From Pocillopora verrucosa (Eukaryota; Cnidaria; Anthozoa; Scleractinia; Pocilloporidae), in assembly GCF_036669915.1 (NCBI RefSeq), contig NC_089314.1, positions 4,969,120 through 5,033,119 of the forward strand: 64,000 bases of DNA, read 5' to 3'. The position numbers and the translations under genes were made by a program. Below, in pieces: positions 1 to 11,500 of the stretch; position 1 is the first letter of the stretch; each line of letters begins with the position of its first letter. The notes below the pieces were generated by a model. That model worked only from the letters and a program-made list of their open reading frames with translations, had not been told where the DNA came from and did not search any database.

Positions 1-3000
1 TGGTGTGTTCTGTTGCTTCAAGGACATCCACCATCTTAGATTTGTATTCTTCACTCAAGTTGAAGAGGTATTTTGTGATGCTCTCTACCTGGAATTCTGC
101 CTCTGAATCCACTGATTGAAGTGGGATGTTGTTGTGACTGTGAAAAGGTGGAGAATGTGAATTTCCTTGCACTATCTTCTTAACAGCTGCTGACAGCTGC
201 TTAGCTGAAACACCCAATGAAGACAATAATATGGTCTCAGAAGAAATTTGCAGGATGGCCTCTGTTATCTCTTCTAATTTAGATTTATCCATGGAAGTGC
301 TTTCCCCATGTCTCTCAAGTTCAATGAAATCTTCTGATGAAAATTCATAATCCTCAAGGCAACCATCTTCAATACTTTCTGTCCACATACTATCATCTGG
401 GATGATGTAGTCCACCAAGCAGGAAGGCTCACGGTTCTTATATATTCGAAAAGGCACATCATTAATTGTGCTGTGCCACTTGCAATTCAAAAGGTCTGCA
501 ATAGCAGAGAGTAGTAAAGGCCAGACATTGGCCTGAAGATCTCTAGGCAACTGTTGTAAAAACCTTGCAAGTAACCTTTTGACTTGCTTGTTGAGATTTT
601 CTATCTGGCCTTGAGACTGTGGGTGGTGTGGCCTACCATGAACCATGCAAACTTCAAATTCTTTGCAAAGTTTTTGCACTACCTCTCCAATGAATTCACC
701 ACCATTATCTGACTGAATTACAGTAGGTGACCCTTCCTTGATGAACAAGGCCTTCAGAATGGCATACACTTCTTCTGCAGACTTTGTTTTTAACGGGAAC
801 AGCCAACAAAACTTCGAGAAACAGCACTTGACTGTTAGAATGTAACGGTAGCTCCAACAATTATTCTGCATAAAACTACGGTGCTTCTTTGGGGCCATGT
901 CTATAAGGTCACACTGTAGTCTGGAATGGGGGCGAAAAGATCTAATGGGGACAGGAGGGGGAAGCACTCGCATTGGCAAGGGGTTGTTGACCTGACATGT
1001 TGAGCATCGAGCCAAGAAGGCCCTAATAAGGTTGAAAATACCCTTAAATACATATTTTTGATTGAATAGCCTACTCAAGGCATTCACCCCTCCAGGGAGG
1101 CAAGTATCCTCTCCAAGGACACCTTTAATGTAGTGTAAACTGCTTAATACACCATCTACAGCCTCTCTGTAGAGAAGTTGCTTTGTAGTCTTAAGCTCTC
1201 CTTGAACATAACTGTTGACCAAAACAACAAGGATACCATTTTTGTCACGGACAATCTTACCTTCTTGGTCAAGTTTTAGTGTGTAGACTGGTCTTTTCAG
1301 GCTACGTCGTTCAAAAAATCGTCTTTTATACTGATTAAAGAAAGCATTTAAGTTTTCATTCTTCTCTGAAGAAATACCATCTTTTGGGAAAGATGTATAT
1401 CCTGGAGTACAATACAAAACTGTATCTGCCAGTTTTTCATAAAAATATTTCTGGCATCCATTGAAGCTACAATCTGCTAAATAAAATATAGTATTTGTGA
1501 ATAAGTAATAGTTATAGAAGATTGCTACCTTTAACATACATTTATTGATTAACCCTTTACACCTCAGTATGCATATTCTCCATACTGTTCTCTATACATT
1601 TCCTGAAGCCCTGACAAAGAGAGTTTTTATAAAAATCAAGAGATTTATAAATTGTTGGTCATTTCCTTTATTCTCATGAACTCAATGTTTGATTCAGGGG
1701 AGATATTGTAAGGAGAAATTAGAAGCTGGTCACTTTTAGGGGTTAAAGGGTTAAGATTTTTTCTTCCATAACGGGTAAAACAGATCCTATTTAATGGTTC
1801 AGAGATGACCTTTCTACAAGTAACTGGAATTGAGGCAATGGAAGATATTACTGCATGCTCAGTATATTGTTGCACAAAAGTATTTAAAAGTTTCCTGTTT
1901 CTGAATTTCAGTAGTGGATAACTGTTGTATTCCAGCACTGTTATTTTCCAGCCCCTCTCAGCTGTTCTCAGTTTCTCAGCAGGAGTTAACTATTGTATTC
2001 CAGCACTGTTAATTTCCAGCCCCACACAGCTGTTCTCAGTTTATCAGCAGGATTTACTGTTGTATTCCAGCACTGTTAATTTCCAGCTCCACACAGCTGT
2101 TCTGAGATTACTAGCAAGGAATAAATATTCTTTTCCAGTCCTTACTTGTATTTTCAGTTGCATACTATTCTTCCCACATTTCTTAATAAATGAATCTATA
2201 TTTAGTGGACACTTCTATATCACAGACACTGGAGAAGGTTCTCAGAGAAGTTACCTTTGATACTTTTATAACTATAAAAGTAATAGCTTTCACTGCAATT
2301 TAAAGTGATTTAATTTTTGAAATACAGTTAACTTCTCCACTAACCCCACAACACCTGTGCAAAGCATGTCAATTACAAATAACAAATATGGAGAGTTGCA
2401 AATTACTTCAATACTTTATAGTGCAAGCAATGTATTCCTTACCGTCATTTTTCAGTGTTTTCTTTCCATTTACAGACTCAAGTGGCTGTAATGAAAAAAA
2501 CAAATTCAAACAATTTTACCTCACTTCTTAAAGCAAGAAGTCACAAGACTAAACAACAAGTGTAGAAACTTAGACATACTTAGGCTAAAACTCTGATTCA
2601 AAAATAAAAAAATGACCCCCCTGCAAAAAAAAATTGTACCACTGTCTTTGATACCATCCTGTCACTCTCCTATTTTTTTTTCACTTTTCTTTACTTCTAA
2701 TTTGTAAACACATATAATGCTTCTTCTCAATGGGAAGTGTCTTCAAAATGACAGTGTGACAGCCATTTATTCCCACTTGGATGGCAAAGTCTGGGGAACC
2801 TTCCCCTGGAAATTTAAAAGTTCAGATGTCCAAAAGGGTCCATTTTAGGCCACTATTTCCCAAGTTGGCTAAAAATTATAGCTGCTACGAGGGTGAGTAT
2901 TGACACTGAATTAATGAATAGAGTACCTTTTATGTAACTAACTATATAAACATTATACATAGCAATGTTGTCTCTGTGATGATGTCTGTGTGGTCTTGTT

Positions 3001-3859
3001 TGATTTTTACTTTTGCCTTGCTCAAAAAATGAGATTGTGCTGAGGACAACATTAGATTTTGGGGTACAGTGCTGTGATTTCTAACACAGTATCTTTAATG
3101 CAATTACTGATGGCAAAGGAGTTAATCAGTACTTCAATGATAAATGTAGAGCATGGCAATTAATGAAACGATCAATGTCTAATCATGAACTAGCTCTTTG
3201 TCAGTGACAAGTTCACTAAATTAATATTGGTGAAGGTTACTTCATACAACAATTACTGTAAACCACCATACCAAAAAACATGGTGACTGGTACATTCAAC
3301 CAGAACTCTTTGTGCAAGAAAATACTGGAACCACTCATAAAAACAAGCAGTAAAGGTCTGAAAAATTTAAACCTTGCATACATAATGTTGTTGTTTTGTG
3401 AAATATTGCTTTCTACGAGTGCCTTAGCCTAAGAGTAATAGTAAAATGCACAGGTGCCATATTTGTCTGTGAGTGGATTGAATCTATTGGGTGAACACCA
3501 GAAAAAAATAGTAATATTGATACAAATAGGCTGAGGGTTTAGTATAGGTATGCTGTGGTTTAGTTTTATCCTTAGTTTAATTCTTTTACTTTTAATAGAG
3601 GCCAAATTGATAGTGACACATCATCTCATCATAACTTAGGCTAGGAGCTAAATTTTATCTTTCTTTACACAAAATGCATTTTTCATTCATATCATTAACA
3701 AAACCAAAGGAAAATGATGTTTATACCAAGGACAAAAATTAAGCACAACATATACCTTTTTATAACTAGTGCATAATTCGCCAAGAAAATGTTTAGAATA
3801 GAGCTTACCACCTCATCAGCACTTTTGTTTTCTTTGCTTTGCTGCTGGTTCTCATCCAT
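1..3859 (-). CDS. Integrase-domain protein, KRBA2/SCAND3/Ginger type (3' end outside window)
   Basis: Spliced gene read right to left. Coding exons are 3859-3809 (start MDENQQQSKENK), 2485-2443 and 1473-1, and the frame joins without a stop for 522 codons to the window edge. The long exon carries a retroviral/Ty3-type integrase core: first Asp in QCDLIDM (codon at 908-910), second Asp in QSDNGGEF (707-709) and Glu in HPQSQGQIE (599-601). The last two are spaced exactly as D,D35E. A CSTC pair upstream looks like the end of the zinc-binding H2C2 module, but its histidines are not clear. The last acceptor is a NAGNAG site (ag at 1477 or 1474) and both choices keep frame. The family derives from Ty3/Ginger-like elements and has been domesticated in vertebrates. 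Whether this copy is host gene or transposon cannot be told here; no terminal repeats were seen. Confidence 0.8.
1549..1754. repeat. Dispersed repeat family A, copy 1 (TTAACCCTTT ends)
   Basis: About 200 bp starting TTAACCCTTT and ending AAAGGGTTAA, so it has short inverted termini. The interior contains 'ctccatactgttctctatac' and 'gtaaggagaaattagaagct', shared with copies at 8210, 8756, 21855, 40631 and 60755. It lies in the last intron of the integrase gene, 70 bases from the acceptor. No coding capacity; it looks like a non-autonomous element. Confidence 0.75.
1921..2125. repeat. Tandem repeat, three units of about 67 bp
   Basis: The unit begins ttgtattccagcactgtta and recurs at 1925, 1993 and 2060. 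Each unit also carries 'cagctgttct' and a 'cagcag' segment. It lies in an intron of the integrase gene. An open frame across it is a by-product of the repeat. Confidence 0.75.
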
Positions 3860-4823
3860 GCCTGTATGAATGATATTTAGTAAGGGTGAAAGGATTGGTA
3901 TTTTCTTAGCAAAGATAGTTGCAGAGAGTTTCTCCACTAATATACAGATTGCCAAATGCTCACAATGAATGCCAACAAGACCAAGTTCTTGCTAACACAT
4001 GTAGGAGCTAATAGTAGGCAATAGTCTGTATTGAATTAAGTATTCATTTCTGCATGAATTAGTGTTTATTTCATTTTAATGTGTGTGACACATAGCTGAA
4101 AAAGTATGGATAATGTGGTAACATATAACATACATATTATTATCATATTCCTTATAATTTGGTACAGGGGACTTTACTCTAAATTGATCAAAATAAAGAA
4201 AGTGGCATATGTCAGCCACTGATTTAAATAGCAAAGCACTAATTATTAAGTGAAGAGTAATTTTGCTGCAATTCTGTCACTTCTGGGTGAGCAAAGAGAA
4301 TGATTTAATATATTGTAACCCAACTGTTACTTGTTGGAGAGCATTGGGAGACAGCACCCTATCCTTTATGAAAGAGACCAGATCTTCATCATACGAGTTA
4401 GCAGTTGGTGAGTTAACCTCCCAGGATATGTGATATTTGACATCAACCATACCAGAGGTTGAATTTTTGCGTAGTCCCATACATTTACAATGAATACATG
4501 TCTTCCACTGTATCCATAATAGCCATCATTGTAGGCACAATGAGATGGAGAAAATCACACATTTTTGGGCATTGAAATACCGAGATCTGCCCTGTTTTTC
4601 AATTATGTAACATCTAGTTTTACATGTCGCACGCAAACTAAAAAAATCAGCCCTCGACACTGAAGGATTCAATGAATCAAAGTTAGTAGTCACTCGCACG
4701 CTTCGCCATGCTGTCACATGAAATCTACAGTATTAAGCCCAAAACTTGAACGTGATCTTTGAAGAATGGTTGTAATATTTGAATTTAACAAAATACTAGC
4801 ATAAAATGCAACCGAAACCTTAC

Positions 4824-4930
4824 CTTCCTTTAGTAGTTCCGACAAAAAAGCACAACTTCGATCACCAGCGCACTCCAAACCAATAAGGGAAGCTACGAGG
4901 CAATGTCAAATTCTCGTCTTCCTAACCTTT
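4824..4930 (-). other. Candidate 5' untranslated exon of the integrase gene
   Basis: A strong donor on the minus strand (AAGGAAG followed by GTAAGG, gt at 4823-4822) has no reading frame feeding it. It lies about 960 bases upstream of the acceptor (ag at 3863-3862) that precedes the ATG at 3859, so it fits a noncoding first exon. The 5' end is a guess. Confidence 0.45.
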
Positions 4931-5567
4931 CCAACGTATCGAAGAAAATTTCACTGATACTTCGCGCTTAAAAACGCAACAAGAATATTAATCTTTCAAC
5001 AATCCGAAGTGTCCCAAAAGGCATCAAGGATAAGCCCATGAAACAAGAATAGCCCATGAAATTCCCAAACTTCGAGCGCGGAAAACTTAACGATAGTCTC
5101 ACAATTTTGCATTGCATCCCTCCCCTAGTTGGGAAGTGACACGCAGAAGACACGTTCACAACGCACTTTGATTGGAAGAAGTAAAACCGCATTCTATTGG
5201 TTATTAGGTGTGAGGACATAACTACAACGGAAGACACAACTGCAACGCTACATCCGCTCAGCTGTGGAAGGTCTGGGTACCGGCAACTGATAACCCCGCT
5301 TCCCCACCTCTTCCGGGGTTGAATATATCCACAAGGATGACACTTCGACAGCTAGAATTATTTCAAACCTGTATCGTCAATTCATTGAGTTTCCAATGAG
5401 TTGCTAGGGATCTTGTTCTTGATAACGCTCCCAAGAGACCTTGCGGCGAAATATACTTGTTACATCCGGGACAGTCTTGTTACCGCTGCATCTTTGTAGG
5501 GAGGACCATATTTACAGACAAGAAAATATTTCTTGGCAAGAGTTTTAAAACCGACGTTTTCTGCAAA
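4931..5567. promoter_or_regulatory. Probable divergent promoter between the integrase gene and DAZAP1-like gene
   Basis: The two genes point away from each other with about 640 bases between the presumed 5' exon of one and the ATG of the other. This stretch is richer in CG dinucleotides than its surroundings. No TATA box was identified. The call is inferred from gene arrangement. Confidence 0.45.
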
Positions 5568-8500
5568 ATGGTTAGAGGAAGTACATTAGGAGACGACATT
5601 GGGTAGGTTTTTTTTAATTACTTTGTTTGGGAAACACTCATGCCGTGGATGGAGGTTCTCAGTTTGGCGTGTATATATAAGCATATGAACCACGTTGGAT
5701 CTCGATATTTTAGATTTAGTTGTAATCTCATAGTGTTCTCCTTTTCTTAAAGGAAAATCTTCGTTGGTGGATTATCACACGAGACGACACAAGGTATCCG
5801 ATTATTGTAGCAATCAATCAGTCGCTAAGCGTCAATTTGACCGACTCCTACATAATTTGTTTGATCTACATGTTGGAGAAGTTTTATTTTATGAACCTCG
5901 TTGAAATTCAATTAATATGATATTTACGTTTTTCTAAACAGGTACTTAACACTTTTATTTACGCAGAATCACTGAAGAGTTATTTTTCATCCTTTGGCGA
6001 AGTGACAGATGTTGTTGTAATGAGAGACACCGTCACAAAAAAACCAAGGTACTGTCAGTTATTAGTACTATTGCAGCCTCCATGTGTTGGTGTGTTTTTA
6101 TTTATTCAATCTACCTCCTATTGGAGGTGAAAATATATTCTGTTCACCAGAAAGTAACAAAACTGGACATCACCATCATTGTCCTGTTTGAATTGCATGT
6201 TTTCTTTTTCTAATCCAGATGTAATTTTTTTATATATTGTTTTGAATGATTAAAACTCAGGAAATACAGAAGTAATGTTTTTTGAGAGTTTGCAATTAAG
6301 ATATTTTGAAATTGCAAAAGACAGAGCAGAAACATACGGTTATAGATACAAGTGGTTAGGTAAAAAACAACATGCCCCTGTTTAAGTTGTTGTGTTAGCT
6401 TTTTGTTGTTTGTGGATCCATTCAGTTACTGAAATACCAATAATCTTAATTCTCCCATTAGGACACCTTGCCCCTGCTTTTACAGATGTTTTCAGTCCTA
6501 TGTGTGTGCATGCCATACATTTTTTTAGTTTGTGAAAGCATTAAAATAGAAAAAATGGTACAAGTAGTACTAGACGAGTACTATTAAATATTACTCTAGA
6601 TAAGCTGTTTCTCAGTAAATAGTTAATAGTGTTGTTGACATGCTGATTTGATGTTTAAAAAAAAAATCACATCTGGGAAAAATGTGGGTAATATTCCCAT
6701 TGATTAAGTGTTCCCCTCCTCTTTCCCTAAAGAATACCCCATGTTGTTAACTAATTGTGAAATAAGTGCCTCAGGTGCTAAATTGAGGATTTACAAAGTA
6801 TTTTTGATGGTGTTTGGTGTTTCATGTGTAATGTGTTTTCTCATAAAAAGGGGCTTTGGATTTGTGACATTTCAAGATCCAAACTCAGTACATAAGGTTC
6901 TCAACCATCCCGGATCACATGTTGTGGACAAGAAACCAGTAAGGCAGTGTTGTTAACTGACTAGAATTTTATGTAAAATTTAGGGAAAGTCGTTTGTAGG
7001 ATATGAGTTGACCATGGGTCACTAGGAGTTTTATCTTCTAGGGTACTTCTTATACTTATAGGTAACACCTCTCACAAGTAATGAGATTGAATAATTGAGA
7101 AATATCATTCAGTGATAGGCAGACTGTACTAGAGGGTTTATTTTCTTTCAAAACTGTTCATATTCCTCCATACGATTGTCCAGTGAAACACATTTTTAAA
7201 TTACACTACAGTGCAGTAGCTCAAATTTATTGTCTGTTCAGTAGTGAAACATGGCTTGTTCAGTAATTGGATAGGTTTAGATGTTGTTTCTGAAAAAATG
7301 AAATGGTGTGATTTGAAAGCAGTTATAATGTGTCAAAACCCTGTACTATATATTTTCATGTTTTTTATTTCTTTTTTTTTTTTGTTTTGTTTTTTAGTGT
7401 GTAACTGAAGGTATCCCTTCATTTTAACATTGATTGTTTTGTTTTTGTTTTGTTTGCTTTTTTTTTTCCAGATTGATCCTAAGCAAGCAGTTCCTCGTGG
7501 TCCTGGGCAGGCAGGATCAGTCTCAGTTCAACCAAGTGTAGGTTAAATTTAATTTCCTTGATAGAGGTTCAATCCATTTTAGTTTAGTTCACAATGAACT
7601 TGTTCCTCTACTAAAGCTTGATGTTCATGAAGTATTTTATTTCATCCTTGAAGGATGATAATCAATAGAACTTATAAAATAATATAATTTAATTACAGAA
7701 TATCTTTAAAAAATTCATTTCCTGTCAAAACATTTCTGAAAAAATTACATTTTGTCTAGATAAATATTTCATTAACTTAGTTAGAATTCATATTTCTTTT
7801 CATGTTACCAGTTTATCTAGGGTCTATCAGAAAACCAAATATTCCTTTTCTCCCCCTTGATTTCAATGAGATTTTCTTAAAAGATTCTCTGACATACATC
7901 TGAAATCTTTAATTCTCGTAAATTTATCAGTAATAATTATTGTTTTCCTCTCAGAGAGACAATAATGAAATGAAGATTTTTGTCGGTGGAATTGCCAATG
8001 GAACCACAGAAGAAGACCTCAGCAACTATTTTTCTGCTTATGGCAAGGTACATGATTGTATACTTGTGAAATCAACCCTTTAACTCTCATGAGTGACCAA
8101 ACAGAATTTCTCCTTACAATGTCAATACAATATCAACAAGTATTTTCTTGTTGCTTCTCTCCAAACAAATTCAATTGAAATAAGATAAAGAGACTCCCTC
8201 TGAATTTTCTTAACCCTTTAAACCCTAAGAGTAACCAGCAGCTAATTTCTCTGCAAAGTACCCTTGCTGAATCTAGCATTCAAGGCATGAGAATGAAGGA
8301 AATGATGGCCATTAAAGAAGCTCTCCTGGTCATTACCATAGGAAATATGAAGAGAACAGTTCGTTCTAATGTTAGGGTATAATGGGTTAAATTAGAGAGT
8401 ATGATAAGAAGAATATGAAAGCTTTCCTGCCTTTGCCCCAACTGCTTGTAACAATACTAACCCAGAATGAACTAAGAGGAGTTTCCCAAGGGGTAATGTA

Positions 8501-11500
8501 CTAAAGAAGAAGCCTTGATAAGTGAGAATCATTTGCCTTGATAAGTGTTGCTCTGTCACAAGTCCTTGGTGCTCAGGGTGTCAAACAAGGCAAAAAGCAA
8601 AGTAACCCTTGAATACAGTTCTCAGGTCTGTTAAAAATGTTATTTCTTACTTGGTTGTGGATTTGAGGGTACAGATTTATGAACTCAATAATTTCTTAGA
8701 TTCAATTCTGTTCCTACAGTTAACTAGCTGTTGTTAACTGTGATGATGACTTCCATTAACCCTTTGACTCCTAAGAATGTTTAACATCTGATTTTTCCTT
8801 ATAATAATACCCCTGAGTCACACGTTAAGGCCACACAAATAATTTAAGAAATTATCAAATACCAAAGAAGCTCGTGATTGTTAAAGAAATTCTCCTTGTC
8901 AGCACCTTTAGAAATGTATGAAGAACAGTATGTAGAATATGTATACTGATTTTAGGGTGTCCAGTCATTATCACCAACAACAGTTCTTTTCAGGAACTTC
9001 TGTTGGATGCGAAGAATACACAACCCAATGAAAAGTTCAGTCCTTGGTACTCTGATATACTCTGATAGAATCAACTTCAGTATTGCCAATCTTTTGTAGA
9101 ATGCATAGTTTTGGTAGAATTTTAAAAATATTATTGCTACATCTTCATTTCTTTCAAGGTAATACATGTAAATTTGATGTATGAACACAATCAGCCTGAT
9201 GGTACAAAGAGGATGAGAGGTAATTTTTTGTTAAGTTCTGCTTTCTACTACATATCTCTGTTTGAAGAAGAAAATAATGGGGGAATGTGCCAGCTCCTTT
9301 ACCATAGTTCAGTGCTTTTTTTCAATCCTGGTATACTTGGCAAAACAAATTTAACCCCTATGTCTATAGCCAGAAAAACAAACACTACTGTATGTGACTG
9401 TCAGTTTGTGCTTATTGAACTTACATCCAAAATGTCTTTTTGATCCTGAATTTTATATGCTCTGAAATTAATTATGTATTGTTCACAATGAAATTGTTTC
9501 AGTTGAAGCTCTGTCCCAAACTGTGAACAGATTGCACTGACCCAAATATATTCCAAACTCGTGCTTGCTATTCCAATGGCCAAAGTTGTCACATTCCACC
9601 AATATTTGAACCTAAAAAAAAAATGGTTCTTCAAGTACAGTTGTATGTATTGAGCTTCTGGATTTCTTCTGGCAGTATCTTTTTTATGCAAATGCCTGTC
9701 ATTGAGACTTCCCAAGTACCAAAGTTATAATTGTACATATCTCATACAGTACATCAGCTCAATTGGCTTTACTCATGTACTTGTTGCAATGCCTAGAGTA
9801 TGCTTGAATATTTTAAAGGAACTTATGGGGAGTTAAAGCTCTGTAATGCTGATGTGCTGATGTAGTGCTGTTACAATCAAGCACTTCTAGATTGAGTTCA
9901 CTTCATATACTAATGTTATTTATTTAATTATTTCTACTTTAGGTACAACTATATATTTCAATCTATATTTACTTGTTAGTGCTGTAGGTAGCTTTGTTAA
10001 GTGGTGTATTGTAATAAGTGTGTGTTTGACAAGCAGGGTCAGATACCACAAGAGTTTAAAATTTATTTCTGTTATTCTATACCTTTACAAATGAATAATT
10101 TGCTATTTTATTGATCCTAATTATGGAGGCAGGTTCCAAATGAAACCTATCATAGGATTTTTTCTCTAGGCTACAAATAATTAAGGACATAAAATTTGCT
10201 AGTAATCTTTTTACTCTTAAGGGAGAACTACTTTACTTAGAATATTTAAACTTGGATTTCTGATAAGTGATAGAAATTTTATAGCATCATTTATTAATTT
10301 GGCACTATGATGAAAATAATTTAATTATTGATAGGTTAAATTATTATAATCAGGTTTATAAAGTACTTAACTACAAAAAATACTGGGGAAATCTAGTGTT
10401 ATCATGACCCTGTAACAGATTGTACACTGTGTTCATCCTCTAGTTTGTGTCTTAATTTACTTCAGTTACCAGTGATTAGTTTTTTTTGTGTACATGTTAC
10501 TGTCATTTTTGTGAATGTGATGTTTAAAGTTAAAGTTGCCATTGTTTTTATGATGGAAGTTCATTCGCGACAGATGTTTGATCAGCTCAACTTGACATCT
10601 GTGATAGACGTGCAGCAGCAGTAGATCCATTTATATCCCAAGTGGCTTGCAGCTGTACTCACAGTGTATTTGTCACTGTCATTGCAGTCTGCATGATCAG
10701 GAGAATTTTGATAACTGTGTTTTGTTACATGCATGTTTGTTTGTTTGTTTTTTGCTGTGTGAAGTTGTCACTGTCTGTACTATTCAGGATTAACCTATTT
10801 TATGATGTTATTATATTATACTATATTAGGCTTTGGTTTTGTAACGTTTGATTCAAGCCTACCAGTTGAGAAGACTGCCAATATTCATTATCACCAAATC
10901 AATGGAAAAACGGTGTAGTTATTGTTTAGTTACTTAAATATATACTATTGTGTTTTTTGGGGGGGTAGGGGGGCCTATCCTCTTCTTTGGTCCAAGGAGA
11001 TACTCATTGTTTAAGTGTTGTAAGTGGTGATTGAGTCTTAGAAATGGTGGAAGGAGAGGTCTAGGGAATGAGTGACTTTTGCTGGCGATGAGTTCTTCTG
11101 CAACTACATGTACATGTTCAGGGAGACAGATGTTCTTTTAAATGTGATCTTGACAAATTTCACGAAAGATAATTTTAATTGCTCATGATTCCTTACTTAT
11201 GCATTCAGTTTACACTTTATCAATGGCTACCTGTCTACAGTAGCCATAGAGGATACTTGCAGTCACTCTCATTTAAACCATCCTCAATAGAAATGTCCAC
11301 CAAAGCATGTCTTAATGGCCCTACAGAGCTTTCAACAATGGTTAGCAGGTCAACAAATCACTATTTCCTATGTTCATGTTGCTTCATCTCTGAATATTAT
11401 AAAGAACAATACTTATTGTTATTAAATAGTACAATAACTGTTTTATGAAGTTAAGCTATCCTGTGCTTTACACAATGCAAAGCAAACTGGAGCATCTTTC

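Noticed and set aside
1925..2260. Open frame of 111 codons on the plus strand
   Set aside because: It runs along the 67-bp tandem repeat and has no recognisable domain; repeats often keep frames open.
4277..4480. Minus-strand frame of 67 codons with protein-like composition
   Set aside because: No splice sites that join it to the integrase gene and no known domain. It could be an alternative exon but evidence is lacking.
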